A stretch of 64,000 nt of DNA from Ancylobacter polymorphus (GTDB lineage Bacteria > Pseudomonadota > Alphaproteobacteria > Rhizobiales > Xanthobacteraceae), in NCBI RefSeq assembly GCF_022836935.1, contig NZ_CP083239.1, forward strand, positions 2,556,001-2,620,000, read 5' to 3'. The position numbers and the translations under genes were made by a program. This document shows, piece by piece, positions 8,130-16,628 of this stretch. How positions within the stretch are numbered: the stretch's first letter is position 1; every line of letters starts with the position of its first letter. The notes under the pieces are model-generated. The model worked only from the letters and a program-made list of their open reading frames with translations. It did no database searches and was not told the DNA's origin.

Positions 8130-9230
8130 ATGACGGTCGCCGTCACCATCGACCAGGTCGGCAAGAGCTTCGGCAGCGGCGCGCCGGCGCTTTCCAACGT
8201 GTCGCTGGATGTGAAGCCCAGCGAGCTGGTGGCGCTGCTCGGGCCTTCCGGTTCGGGCAAGACCACGCTGCTGCGCATCGTCGCCGGGCTGGAACAGCCG
8301 AGCCATGGGCGGGTGCTGTTCAATGGCGAGGACGCGCTTTCCGTGCCGGTGCGCCGGCGCGGCATCGGCTTCGTGTTCCAGAATTACGCCCTGTTCCGCC
8401 ACATGACGGTGGCGGAGAATGTCGCCTTCGGCCTGCGCTCGCGCCCGCGCGCCGAGCGGCCCTCGGAGGCCGAGATCCGCTCGCGCGTCGCCGATCTTCT
8501 GGCGCTGGTGCAGCTGGAAGCCTTTGGCGGACGCTTCCCGGCGCAGCTTTCCGGCGGCCAGCGCCAGCGCGTGGCGCTCGCCCGCGCGCTCGCCATCGAG
8601 CCCAAGGTGCTGCTGCTGGACGAGCCGTTCGGCGCGCTCGACGCGCTGGTGCGCAAGGAACTGCGCCGCTGGCTGCGCGAACTGCACGACCGCACCGGCC
8701 ACACGACTCTGTTCGTCACCCACGACCAGGAGGAGGCGCTGGAACTCGCCGACCGCGTGGTGGTGATGGGCAAGGGCAAGATCGAGCAGGTCGGCACGCC
8801 GGACGATGTCTATGACCGGCCGGAGACCGCTGCCGTGTTCGGCTTCATGGGCGAGTCGAGCCGGATCGAGGTCGAGGTGAAGGGCGGCGTCGCGCTGGCT
8901 GGCGCCACCGCCATCGCTGCGGCGACGCAAGGCGTGCCGGACGGGCCGGGCCTGCTCTATGTGCGCCCGCACGATGTGACGCTGGGCCTGCCGGGCACGG
9001 AGGGGCTGAAGGGGCAGGTGCGCGCCTTCCGCCGTCACGGCGCCATTCGCCGGGTGGAGATCGCGGTCGGCAATGCGGTGCTGGAAGCCGACATCGCCCC
9101 CACGGTGCGGGTGCCGATCGGCGAGAAGGTGGCGGTGCGGCTCGACCGCGCCCGCCTGTTCGCCTCCGGCGGGCCGGGCGTCGACACCAAGGCCCCGCCG
9201 GCGCAGCAGCCGGGCGACTACGCGATCTGA
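8130..9230 (+). CDS. cysA: Sulfate/thiosulfate ABC transporter ATP-binding protein CysA (orphan)
   Basis: This 366-residue ATPase has Walker [10 protein letters not shown], signature [15 protein letters not shown], Walker [13 protein letters not shown] and switch histidine FVTHDQEEA. After about residue 235 comes a TOBE-like C-terminal domain ([14 protein letters not shown]...), typical of CysA. CysA energises import of sulfate or thiosulfate with CysT/CysW and a binding protein, none of which are here. The frame continues upstream of 8130, but the preceding 90 bp are AT-rich and promoter-like, and the ATG at 8130 begins the conserved ABC fold. A family-B repeat follows the stop. Another CysA-like importer ATPase (e.g. 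for molybdate or spermidine) is less likely. Confidence 0.85.
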   Translation: MTVAVTIDQVGKSFGSGAPALSNVSLDVKPSELVALLGPSGSGKTTLLRIVAGLEQPSHGRVLFNGEDALSVPVRRRGIGFVFQNYALFRHMTVAENVAFGLRSRPRAERPSEAEIRSRVADLLALVQLEAFGGRFPAQLSGGQRQRVALARALAIEPKVLLLDEPFGALDALVRKELRRWLRELHDRTGHTTLFVTHDQEEALELADRVVVMGKGKIEQVGTPDDVYDRPETAAVFGFMGESSRIEVEVKGGVALAGATAIAAATQGVPDGPGLLYVRPHDVTLGLPGTEGLKGQVRAFRRHGAIRRVEIAVGNAVLEADIAPTVRVPIGEKVAVRLDRARLFASGGPGVDTKAPPAQQPGDYAI

Positions 9231-9245
9231 GGGGGCGGGCGGGCG

Positions 9246-9358
9246 CCCTCATCCCCGGGCTTGGCCCGGGGTCCCGGCTTGCGCCGGACGCGCGGCCCGA
9301 TGCCGGGGGCGACCTCCCAAGCCTCTGGCTGCCCGGGTCACGCCCGGGCCAGAGGGGG
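9246..9358 (+). repeat. Palindromic repeat, family B copy 1
   Basis: CCCTCATCCCCGGGCTTGGC opens an element with inner palindromes at 9253-9271 (CCCCGGGC..GCCCGGGG-type) and 9331-9349 (GCCCGGG-TCACG-CCCGGGC). It fills the gap between cysA and tpm. A second full copy is at 14881-14966 and a half copy at 16588-16617. Confidence 0.75.
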
Positions 9359-9367
9359 AGCGGGCGG

Positions 9368-10006
9368 TCAGCGTCGCTCCAGCTTCCACGCTTCCTCGGC
9401 CACCGGCTCCTTGCCGCGCAGCCCGCCCTTGAGCGGGTGCTTTTCCAAAAGGGTCACGTGATAGGCCGCGCCATAGTGCCGGCGCACCTCGTGCTCGTTG
9501 ACGGAGAAGGGCGGCCCGACGGTGAGCAGCGGATCGTAGTCGAAGGTGATCAGCAATTGCCGGGCGCTGTGGGTGAGATGCACGAGATGGCCGGCATAGC
9601 GCGCCCGCATCGCCTCCGGCAGGGCGACCAGCGCGGCGCGGTCATAGACGGCATCGACCGGGCCGAGCACGTCGCGGGTGAGGTCGAAGATGTCGCCGAC
9701 ATAGATCGTGATGCCTTCCGCCGCGAAGCGCTCCAGCGGGCCGATCTCGGTGATCTCAGGCGTCACGCCGAGTTCGCTGAACAGCTGTTCGACGGCGAGG
9801 CGGCTCAGCTCCGCCCCGGCGACCTCATAGCCATGGCCGAGCAGCCAGTTCATGTCGCGGCTCTTGCCGCAGAGCGGCACGAACACCCGCGCGCCGGGGG
9901 CGAGGCCGAGCGCATGGAAATGCCGGACCAGCAGCGGATGGGCTTCGCTCTCGTGGAAGGCGATCTCGTTCGCCTCCCACTTCTTGTGCCAGAAATCGGG
10001 GTCCAT
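9368..10006 (-). CDS. tpm: Thiopurine S-methyltransferase family protein
   Basis: This 212-residue protein opens with the TPMT signature MDPDFWHKKWEANEIAFHES. It then shows the SAM-binding loop VFVPLCGKSRDMNWLLGHGYEVAGAELS, where the acidic residue contacts the ribose, and YDRAALVALPEAMR. The family methylates thiopurines and, in bacteria, selenite/tellurite or related chalcogen compounds. The natural substrate is not deducible here. Length matches bacterial TPMTs (about 215). It stands alone between a repeat and the convergently placed beta-propeller unit, with a short 56-bp upstream gap. Confidence 0.92.
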   Translation of the reverse strand: MDPDFWHKKWEANEIAFHESEAHPLLVRHFHALGLAPGARVFVPLCGKSRDMNWLLGHGYEVAGAELSRLAVEQLFSELGVTPEITEIGPLERFAAEGITIYVGDIFDLTRDVLGPVDAVYDRAALVALPEAMRARYAGHLVHLTHSARQLLITFDYDPLLTVGPPFSVNEHEVRRHYGAAYHVTLLEKHPLKGGLRGKEPVAEEAWKLERR

Positions 10007-10062
10007 GGCGGTGCCTTTCCTGGGTGCCGGGCCGGCATCCTAGACCCGGCCGGGCGGGAGGC

Positions 10063-11010
10063 TCAATCGCCTGTCCGGCGGATGAAGGCGCCGAAGGCGC
10101 GCGGGCCGTCGGCGACGGGGATCGTCTCCACCACCTTCAGCGTGGCGGCGTCGATGATCTCCAGCGTGTTCGCCTCCCAGCAGGCGACATAGACGAAGGC
10201 GCCGTCACGGCTGGCGGCGATGCCTTCGGGATAGTCGCCGACGGGAATGGTGGCGAGCGTCTTCAGCGTGTCGGTATCGAACACGGTGACGGTCGAATCA
10301 TACTGATCGGTGACGAAGGCTCGGCCTTTCGCCAGCGCCACCGCATAGGGCCGCGCGCCGACCTTCACGCGCGCCACCACCTGGCGGGAGGCGAGGTCGA
10401 TCACGCTCACATCGTTGGAGGCGACATTGGCGGTGTAGGCGCGCGCGCCCGCCGCATCGATGGTGACGCCGAACGGACGGGCGCCGACGGGAATCGAGGC
10501 GAAGCGGGTGAGGGTTTTGGTGTCGATCACGCTCACCGCATCGGAATCGCGGTCGGCGGAGAGCAGCAGCGCGCCGTCCGGCGTCACCGCGAGGCCGGAG
10601 GGCGACTGGCCGACCGCGACCTCGCCGGTGACCGCGCCGCTCGCCGCATCCACCGCCTTGATTCGGTGCAGATACCAGTCGGCGACATAGGCCGGGCTGC
10701 CGGAGGGATGAACGGCGACGCCGAGCGGCCCGCCGCCCAGCTCCACCCGGTGGATGACGGTGCGGCTGGCGGCGTCGAGGATGGTCAGCGCCTTGCCATC
10801 CGGCGACGTGACGAAGGCGCGCGCGCCGTCGGCGCTCACCGCGATGCCGGCCGGCTTGCCTGGGATGGGCAGGGTGGCGACCACCTTGCGGGTGGCGAGA
10901 TCGACGACGGAAAGGGTTTCCGCCGGCTGCGAGGTGATGAAGGCCTCGTCCGCGCGGGCGGGCGGGGCCGCGAGGAGGGTGAGGAGGGCCAGTGCACCGA
11001 TGAACGTCAT
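10063..11010 (-). CDS. Secreted YVTN seven-bladed beta-propeller protein, PQQ-catabolism-associated type
   Basis: Starting at 11010 gives 315 residues. Residues 1-20 are a signal peptide (MTFIGALALLTLLAAPPARA). The rest divides into seven YVTN-like blades of about 40 residues (AFITSQ...SVVDLATRKVV, AFVTSPDG..., AYVADW..., LLLSADRDSD..., AYTANVASND..., AFVTDQYDST..., VYVACWEANT...). Such propellers are common beside periplasmic PQQ-dependent alcohol oxidation genes. The next gene upstream encodes an MxaD-like protein, which supports that idea, but no dehydrogenase is in the window. The ATG lies inside the terminal arm of a family-A repeat. The frame stays open through the repeats upstream, but that extension is repeat-derived and would bury the signal peptide. 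Confidence 0.8.
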   Translation of the reverse strand: MTFIGALALLTLLAAPPARADEAFITSQPAETLSVVDLATRKVVATLPIPGKPAGIAVSADGARAFVTSPDGKALTILDAASRTVIHRVELGGGPLGVAVHPSGSPAYVADWYLHRIKAVDAASGAVTGEVAVGQSPSGLAVTPDGALLLSADRDSDAVSVIDTKTLTRFASIPVGARPFGVTIDAAGARAYTANVASNDVSVIDLASRQVVARVKVGARPYAVALAKGRAFVTDQYDSTVTVFDTDTLKTLATIPVGDYPEGIAASRDGAFVYVACWEANTLEIIDAATLKVVETIPVADGPRAFGAFIRRTGD

Positions 11011-11092
11011 CCCGGACGACCGAAGGTCGAGCCGGGATCGCACGGAGGCGGCGCGCGATCCCGGCGCGCGCGGTTGCGCGGCCGGGATGACG
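11005..11092 (+). repeat. Palindromic repeat, family A copy 2 (88 bp)
   Basis: It starts CGTCATCCCGGACGACC and ends GGCCGGGATGACG. Read on the minus strand, its terminal GGGATGACG supplies the ATG used by the beta-propeller gene. Confidence 0.85.
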
Positions 11093-11127
11093 CCGTGAGA
11101 GCGAGACGGCTCGTCTGGCCGCCCACG

Positions 11128-11165
11128 CCCCTCACCCCAACCCTCTCCCCGACGGGGAGAGGGGG
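11128..11165 (+). repeat. Palindromic repeat, family C single unit
   Basis: The unit reads CCCCTCACCCCAACC followed by the palindrome CTCTCCCCGACGGGGAGAG and a short G run. It is the only unpaired unit of family C seen here. Confidence 0.85.
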
Positions 11166-11199
11166 CCGGGCGCCGCGAGATTGGGGGCGCCGTCACGGC

Positions 11200-11754
11200 T
11201 CAGCTGCCGCCCTCGATCTGCTTCTTCAGACTTTCCAGACCCGCCTTGTAGAGGCCCGTCACCGCGTTGACGGCGGCTTCGTCGTTCAGCTCCGGCGGCG
11301 GGTCGTTATTGGGGTAGCCGCGATAGAAGGCGCCGCGCCACTCGACCTCGGACTTCTTGCCATCATCGGCCGGGGTGACGATCAACCAGGAGGAGTAATT
11401 GGTAACCGGCAGCACCGCCACGTCGACCTTGTCGATGCGGTACATGAGGGTCATCTTTTCCGGCTCGAACTTGGCGACCTCTTCCTCGACGGTGGCGCCG
11501 TTCTTCAGGGTCAGGGTGCGCTTGGCGCCGGGGGCGTTGCCGCCCGTGCCTTCGGTCTTGGCGACCACCGGAATCCAGCCGCCATCCTGGAAGTTGGAGA
11601 CCACGGCCCACACCTTCTCCGGCGGGGCGTTGATCTCGATCTTCTCGGAGATTTTCTGGCGGGTCGGGCCGTGCGCGGCGGCGGGCGGCAGGGTGGCGAG
11701 CAGAGAGGTGGCGGCCAGCGCCGCGGCAAAGAGTTGAAGCTTCATCGTTTCCAT
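11200..11754 (-). CDS. Secreted SRPBCC-fold protein, MxaD-like
   Basis: This 184-residue protein (METMKL; start at MKLQLF, 11745, also possible) has a signal peptide ending LPPAAAH at about residue 27. It carries a START/SRPBCC fold beginning KISEKIEINAPPEKVWAVVSNFQDGGWIP and ending in a helix (AAVNAVTGLYKAGLESLKKQ). MxaD of methylotrophs has the same size, a signal peptide and this fold, and promotes electron transfer from methanol dehydrogenase to its cytochrome. The adjoining YVTN propeller on the same strand fits such a periplasmic PQQ-enzyme context. Absence of mxaF/xoxF here leaves the assignment inferential; a generic polyketide-cyclase-like lipid or cofactor-binding protein is the alternative. 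Confidence 0.7.
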   Translation of the reverse strand: METMKLQLFAAALAATSLLATLPPAAAHGPTRQKISEKIEINAPPEKVWAVVSNFQDGGWIPVVAKTEGTGGNAPGAKRTLTLKNGATVEEEVAKFEPEKMTLMYRIDKVDVAVLPVTNYSSWLIVTPADDGKKSEVEWRGAFYRGYPNNDPPPELNDEAAVNAVTGLYKAGLESLKKQIEGGS

Positions 11755-11869
11755 CCCGGAGCAGGGTTCCTTCCGGGCTTTTGCGCCCGTTGATGCCCAG
11801 TCTAGGGAGGGATTCGCCGTTCGTGAACTCTTTTGCGCGTGGAAAATTTCCCGGGTCGAATTCTTCGGA

Positions 11870-11903
11870 TTTCTTAAGAGAATTCTTTGAGAATCTTAAG
11901 AAA
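11870..11903. repeat. AT-rich inverted repeat across the recQ stop codon
   Basis: Ten-bp perfect arms TTTCTTAAGA (11870-11879) and TCTTAAGAAA (11894-11903) flank a 14-nt loop. The recQ stop codon (11874-11876) lies in the left arm. There is no T-run beyond a GC stem, so it is not a standard terminator. Confidence 0.7.
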
Positions 11904-13712
11904 CGCCGCTCCGAACGCCTCCAGCTTGGCGGCGCCGACGCCCTTGACGCCGGCGAGTTCGCTGCGCGTGCGCGGGTGCTCCACCGCCATTTCCTCCAGC
12001 GTCTTGTCGGCGAAGACGACATAGGCCGGCACGTTGCGCTCGGCCGCGAGATCGCGGCGCAGCGCCTTGAGCCTGCCGAGCAGCGCCGCTTCGGCCGGGG
12101 CCAGTTCCGCCCCGCTGTCGGAACGGGCGAAGCGCTCGCGCGAGCGCTTGGCGGGCGCGCGCAAAGTGAAGGCGCGGGTGCCCTTCAGCACGGCGAGGCC
12201 GGTCTCGGTGAGGGTGAGCGCGCCGAAGCGGGTGGGGTCGGCGTGCAGCGCCCCGGTGGCGACCAGCTGGCGCAGCAAGGCGCGCCACTCGGTCGCCGGC
12301 TTGTCGCCGCCCGCGCCGAAATCGGCGAGCTTGTCATGGCCGCGACCGCAGATCGCATCCGTGCGCTGGCCGGTGACGACGCTGGCGAGATAGGCGGCGC
12401 CGAAGCGCTCGCCGGTGGCGCGCACGAGGCGCAGCACCAGCTGGGCCTCGGTGCTGGCGTCGATCACCTTGGGCGGATCGCGGCAGACATCGCAGGCGCC
12501 GCACGCCTTGGCGCGCTCGCCGAAATAGCCAAGCAGCACGGCGCGCCGGCAGGTCACCGCCTCGCAGAAGCCGACCATGGCGTCGAGCCGGCGGGCTTCC
12601 ACCATCTTGCGCTCGGGCGGGGAGGGTTCCTCGTCGAGGAAGCGGCGGCGGGTGGCGATGTCACCGGCGGAATAGAGCAGCAGCGCTTCCGCCGGCTGGC
12701 CGTCGCGGCCGGCGCGGCCGATCTCCTGATAATAGGATTCCAGCGTGCCCGGCGCGTCGGCATGCAGCACATAGCGCACATCCGACTTGTCGATGCCCAT
12801 GCCGAAGGCGACGGTGGCGACCATCACCACCCCGTCCTCGGCGAGGAAGATTTCCTGATTGGCGGCGCGCGCCTCCGCGCTCATGCCGGCATGGTAGGGC
12901 AAAGCGCGGATGCCGGTGGCGGCGAGCCGCTCGGCGGTCTCGTCCACCTTCTTGCGCGAGATGCGGTAGATGATGCCGGACAGCCCCGGCCGGGCGCGGA
13001 CATAGCTCTCGATCTGCCGCGCCGGGTCCTTCTTGTCCTCGACGCCGATGAAGATGTTCGGCCGGTCGAAGCCGGAGACGAAGACGCGCGCCTGCCCGCC
13101 GAACAGCCGCTCGACAATGTCGTCGCGGGTGGCGCGGTCGGCGGTGGCGGTCATCGCCACCAGCGGCAGGCCGGGGAATATCTCGCGCAGCCGGCCGAGG
13201 CCGAGATATTCATTGCGGAAGGAATGGCCCCATTGCGAGATGCAATGCGCCTCGTCCACCGCCACCAGCCCGAGCGGAAAGCGCGACAGCGCCGCCAGCA
13301 TGCGCTCGGTGAGCAGGCGTTCCGGGGCGAGATAGAGCAGGCGCACCTCGCCCGCCGCCACGCGGCGCCAGATTGCGACATTCTCCTCGCGGGATTTGCC
13401 CGAATGGATGGCCTCGGCGGCGACACCCTGCAGCTTGAGCGCGTTCACCTGGTCGTCCATCAGCGCGATGAGCGGCGAGACGACGATGGAGAGCCCGCCC
13501 TTCACCAGCGCCGGCAATTGGTAGCACAGCGATTTTCCCGCACCGGTGGGCATGACCGCGAGCGTCGGCACGCCGGCGAGGATGGAATCGACCACCTCCT
13601 GCTGGCCGGGACGGAAACGGTCGAAGCCGAACACCTCGGCGAGCCGCGCCCGCTTCGCCTCCTCGATGTGAGGCGGCAGGATGCCGTGCGATGAGGTGAC
13701 GGGGATATTCAT
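11874..13712 (-). CDS. recQ: ATP-dependent DNA helicase RecQ
   Basis: The protein has 612 residues from the ATG at 13712 (MNIPVTSS). Domains in order: helicase core with Walker A MPTGAGKSLCYQLP, DEAH box VAVDEAHCISQWGHSFRNEY, motif III MTATAD and motif VI QEIGRAGRDG; then a zinc-binding RQC region with four cysteines (CRRAVLLGYFG...CGACDVC); a winged helix; and a C-terminal HRDC domain (LLGRLKALRRDLAAERNVPAYVVFADKTL). RecQ unwinds recombination and stalled-fork intermediates. Length matches E. coli RecQ (609). A longer open frame extends upstream to 13874 but overlaps cobD, and 13712 begins at the conserved N-terminus. The gene is divergent from cobD. Confidence 0.97.
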   Translation of the reverse strand: MNIPVTSSHGILPPHIEEAKRARLAEVFGFDRFRPGQQEVVDSILAGVPTLAVMPTGAGKSLCYQLPALVKGGLSIVVSPLIALMDDQVNALKLQGVAAEAIHSGKSREENVAIWRRVAAGEVRLLYLAPERLLTERMLAALSRFPLGLVAVDEAHCISQWGHSFRNEYLGLGRLREIFPGLPLVAMTATADRATRDDIVERLFGGQARVFVSGFDRPNIFIGVEDKKDPARQIESYVRARPGLSGIIYRISRKKVDETAERLAATGIRALPYHAGMSAEARAANQEIFLAEDGVVMVATVAFGMGIDKSDVRYVLHADAPGTLESYYQEIGRAGRDGQPAEALLLYSAGDIATRRRFLDEEPSPPERKMVEARRLDAMVGFCEAVTCRRAVLLGYFGERAKACGACDVCRDPPKVIDASTEAQLVLRLVRATGERFGAAYLASVVTGQRTDAICGRGHDKLADFGAGGDKPATEWRALLRQLVATGALHADPTRFGALTLTETGLAVLKGTRAFTLRAPAKRSRERFARSDSGAELAPAEAALLGRLKALRRDLAAERNVPAYVVFADKTLEEMAVEHPRTRSELAGVKGVGAAKLEAFGAAFLKILKEFS

Positions 13713-13879
13713 TCCGTGCGTCGTCGTCCGTTTCAGGTGCCCTTGGGCGTCAGGGGTCTTGCTGGCGACCGCGCGGGCGGAAATGGTGGCCGCGCGGCCC
13801 CCCGGGGGATTCGCCGCCTTCCGGCAGGGAGGGGTGAACCGCGCGCCGGACCAACGACATGCCGAGAGAATCACTCGCG

Positions 13880-14860
13880 ATGAGCCTCGACCTTACTCTT
13901 GGTTTAACCCTGGCGGCGCTGCTGTTCGAGGTCGCCTTCGGCTATCCCTCCTTTTTGCTCGCCCGGATTGGCCACCCGGTGATGTGGATCGGCCGGCTGA
14001 TCGGCGCTCTCGACCGCCATGTCAACCGCGACGCCGCCGCCCCGCGCGAGCGGCGCCTCGCTGGCGTCGGGGCGCTGGTGCTGATCGTGGCGGTGAGCGG
14101 CGGTGCCGGGCTGCTGGTTCAGGGCCTCGCGATGAAGGTGCCGTTCATCGGCCTGCTGCTGGCCGGGCTCGCCGGCTCCAGCCTGCTGGCGCAGCGCAGC
14201 CTCTACCAGTTCGTCGGCGCGGTGGCGGACGGGCTGGAAGTGAGCCTCGATGAGGGGCGGCGGGCGGTGTCGCACATTGTCGGCCGCGACCCGGACAAGC
14301 TCGACGAGGCCGGGGTGGCGCGGGCGGCGATCGAGAGCCTGGCGGAGAACTATTCCGACGGCGTGGTGGCGCCGGCCTTGTGGATGGCGGTCGGCGGGCT
14401 GCCGGGCGCGGCGATCTACAAGGGGGTGAACACCTCCGACAGTATGATCGGCCATCGCGACGCGCGGCACCTTCATTTCGGCTGGGCCTCGGCGCGGTTC
14501 GACGATGTGATCAACCTGCCGGCCTCGCGGCTGGCGGGCCTGCTGATCGTCGCCGGGGCGCTGTTCGTGCCGGGCGCTTCGTCGCGCCGGGCATGGCAGG
14601 CGATGCGGCGCGACGCCCGCCGCCACCGCTCGCCCAATGCCGGCTGGCCGGAGGCGGCGATGGCCGGCGCGCTCGGCATCGCCATCGCCGGGCCGCGCCA
14701 TTATGGCGGCAAGCTCTCCGTCGACGGGCTGATGGGCGAGGGCGGGCGCTATGAATGCACCGCGGCCGACATCCGCCGCGCGCTCGCCCTCTACCGCGCG
14801 GCGGATGCGGTGATGCTGGCGCTGGTGGCCGGGCTGGCGCTGGTCGCTTGGGGGTGGTGA
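13880..14860 (+). CDS. cobD: Adenosylcobinamide-phosphate synthase CobD (CbiB)
   Basis: This 326-residue, multi-spanning membrane protein starts at the ATG at 13880; an in-frame ATG at 13859 is less well placed. The CobD/CbiB signature ARAAIESLAENYSDGVVAPALW is present, with NTSDSMIGHRDARHLHFGWASARFDDVINLPASR later. The enzyme joins (R)-1-aminopropan-2-ol phosphate (or aminopropanol) to adenosylcobyric acid, giving adenosylcobinamide (phosphate), and works in the inner membrane. It stands apart from the other + strand cob genes and is convergent with cobQ, whose product feeds it. The naming follows the Pseudomonas denitrificans scheme, where CobD equals CbiB, not the Salmonella decarboxylase. 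Confidence 0.95.
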   Translation: MSLDLTLGLTLAALLFEVAFGYPSFLLARIGHPVMWIGRLIGALDRHVNRDAAAPRERRLAGVGALVLIVAVSGGAGLLVQGLAMKVPFIGLLLAGLAGSSLLAQRSLYQFVGAVADGLEVSLDEGRRAVSHIVGRDPDKLDEAGVARAAIESLAENYSDGVVAPALWMAVGGLPGAAIYKGVNTSDSMIGHRDARHLHFGWASARFDDVINLPASRLAGLLIVAGALFVPGASSRRAWQAMRRDARRHRSPNAGWPEAAMAGALGIAIAGPRHYGGKLSVDGLMGEGGRYECTAADIRRALALYRAADAVMLALVAGLALVAWGW

Positions 14861-14880
14861 GGAAGGGCCTCACTTCCGCG

Positions 14881-14966
14881 CCCTCATCCGCGGGCGTGAC
14901 CCGCGGATCCAGAGAATGCCGGCGCTCCCGGCCGCTGGGTGCCCGGGTCAGGCCCGGGCATGAGGG
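14881..14966 (+). repeat. Palindromic repeat, family B copy 2, overlapping the end of cobQ
   Basis: CCCTCATCCGCGGGCGTGAC opens the element, which closes with GCCCGGGTCAGGCCCGGGC (14941-14959) and ATGAGGG. The closing arm contains the cobQ stop codon (14948-14950) and its last codons. Confidence 0.8.
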
Positions 14967-16438
14967 ACGTTCGCCGCGATTTCCAGCAGCCGGTCGAGAT
15001 CGACATGGCGTTCCAGATGCGCGGCCAGCGCGTCGAGCGCCGCCTCCACCCCGGCCTCATAGTCGAGCCCGCTCGGCGGCGCGCCGAGCGTGGCCAACCA
15101 ATGCGCGCGCTGGCGGTCGTCCGAGAACAGGCCGTGCGCATAGGTGCCGATGACGCGCCCGTCCGGGGAGACCGCGCCTTCCGGCCCGGCGCCGTCGATA
15201 AGCGCGAAGGGCCGGGCGCGGCCGGGGCCCTCGGTCACGCCCATATGCATCTCGTAGCCGGAGAAGGGCGCGCCGCCGGCCGACCCGGTGACGGCGACGA
15301 GCCGCTTTTCGCCTGAAAGCACCGTGTCGACCTCCAGAAGGCCGAGGCCGGGCACGGTGCCGGGCGGGCCTTCCACGCCGTCGGGGTCGGAGAGGCTGCG
15401 CCCCAGCATCTGGTAGCCGCCGCACAGGCCGAGCACCCGCCCGCCGCGCCTGATATGCGCGAGAAGGTCGATGTCCCAGCCCTCGCGGCGGAAATCGGCG
15501 AGGTCGGCAATGGTGGATTTCGAGCCCGGCAGCAGGATGAGCGCGGCATCGGCGGGCAGCGGCGTGCCGGGCCGCACGCGCACGACGTCGACGCCCGGTT
15601 CGGCCTCCAGCGGGTCGAGATCGTCGAAATTGGCGATGCGCGGCAGCAGCGGCACGGCGATCTTCACCCGCGCACCGGGCTTCGCCGGCGTCGGAGCGTC
15701 GAGCGCCAGCGCGTCCTCCGCCGGCAGGCGGCGGGCGTCGGTGAAGAAGGGGATGAGGCCGAGCGCCTCCCAGCCGGTGCGGGACGCGATCGCCTCCATG
15801 CCGGCGGCGAAGAGGGCCGGGTCGCCGCGAAAGCGGTTGACGAGGAAGCCGCGTATCATCGCCGCGTCGTCCTCCGGCAGCACCGCCTTGGTGCCGACGA
15901 GCGAGGCGATGACGCCGCCGCGGTCGATGTCGCCGATGAGGATGACCGGCACCTGCGCCGCGCGGGCGAAACCCATATTGGCGATGTCATTGGCGCGAAG
16001 ATTGATTTCCGACGCCGAGCCGGCGCCTTCCACCAGCACGAGGTCGGCCTCGGCCCGCAGCCGCCCATAGCTGTCCAGCACGGCTGCCATGAGGGCGGGT
16101 TTGAGCTTCTGGTAGTCCGCCGCCTTCGCCGTGCCCTGCGCCCGGCCCTGCACGATGACCTGCGCGCCGATCTCGCTCTGGGGTTTGAGCAATACAGGGT
16201 TCATATGGACGGAAGGGGCCACGCCGGCGGCGCGGGCCTGCAGCGCCTGCGCGCGGCCGATCTCGCCGCCATCGGGTGTGACGGCGGCGTTGTTCGACAT
16301 GTTCTGCGGCTTGAACGGGCGCACGATGAGCCCGCGCCGGGTGAAGGCGCGGGCGAGGCCGGCGACGATGAGCGACTTGCCGACATCCGAGCCGGTGCCC
16401 TGGAACATAAGGGCGAGGGGAGAGCGGGGGGCGGTCAT
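14948..16438 (-). CDS. cobQ: Cobyric acid synthase CobQ
   Basis: This 496-residue glutamine amidotransferase has an N-terminal dethiobiotin-synthetase-like ATPase domain ([54 protein letters not shown]). The C-terminal class-I-like amidotransferase domain has nucleophile Cys in [13 protein letters not shown] and His in GTYAHGLF. It amidates four side chains of adenosylcobyrinic acid a,c-diamide to give adenosylcobyric acid. Length fits (about 485-500). The last codons (HARA-stop) lie inside a family-B repeat, and a family-C repeat begins only a few bases before the start codon. The substrate comes from CobO and the product goes to CobD, both neighbours. Confidence 0.97.
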   Translation of the reverse strand: MTAPRSPLALMFQGTGSDVGKSLIVAGLARAFTRRGLIVRPFKPQNMSNNAAVTPDGGEIGRAQALQARAAGVAPSVHMNPVLLKPQSEIGAQVIVQGRAQGTAKAADYQKLKPALMAAVLDSYGRLRAEADLVLVEGAGSASEINLRANDIANMGFARAAQVPVILIGDIDRGGVIASLVGTKAVLPEDDAAMIRGFLVNRFRGDPALFAAGMEAIASRTGWEALGLIPFFTDARRLPAEDALALDAPTPAKPGARVKIAVPLLPRIANFDDLDPLEAEPGVDVVRVRPGTPLPADAALILLPGSKSTIADLADFRREGWDIDLLAHIRRGGRVLGLCGGYQMLGRSLSDPDGVEGPPGTVPGLGLLEVDTVLSGEKRLVAVTGSAGGAPFSGYEMHMGVTEGPGRARPFALIDGAGPEGAVSPDGRVIGTYAHGLFSDDRQRAHWLATLGAPPSGLDYEAGVEAALDALAAHLERHVDLDRLLEIAANVPHARA

Positions 16439-16441
16439 GCA

Positions 16442-16550
16442 CCCTCTCCCCGTCGGGGAGAGGGATGGGGTGAGGGGAATCGGGGCCGATGAGCCGGGAG
16501 CCCTCTCACCGGCCCGCTGCGCGGGCCACCTCTCCCCGACGGGGAGAGGG
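16442..16550 (+). repeat. Palindromic repeat, family C pair
   Basis: Two head-to-head units: 16443-16478 (palindrome plus GATGGGGTGAGGGG) and 16501-16550. The second carries the longer form with GGCCCGCTGCGCGGGCC between the two halves. Confidence 0.85.
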
Positions 16551-16587
16551 CAGGACGGCCCGCAACAGGAAGGCTCGCACAGGTGGT

Positions 16588-16617
16588 GGATCCCCGGGGC
16601 GAGCCCGGGGATGAGGG
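16588..16617 (+). repeat. Palindromic repeat, family B half copy
   Basis: GGATCCCCGGGGCGAGCCCG GGGATGAGGG matches one half of the family-B element. It lies just before the end of the TM2 gene. Confidence 0.6.
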
Positions 16618-16628
16618 GGCGGCCGGCC

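Noticed and set aside
11011..11196. N-terminal extension of the beta-propeller protein through two repeats
   Set aside because: It would be built entirely of repeat sequence (e.g. [12 protein letters not shown]) and would put the signal peptide about 60 residues inside the protein.
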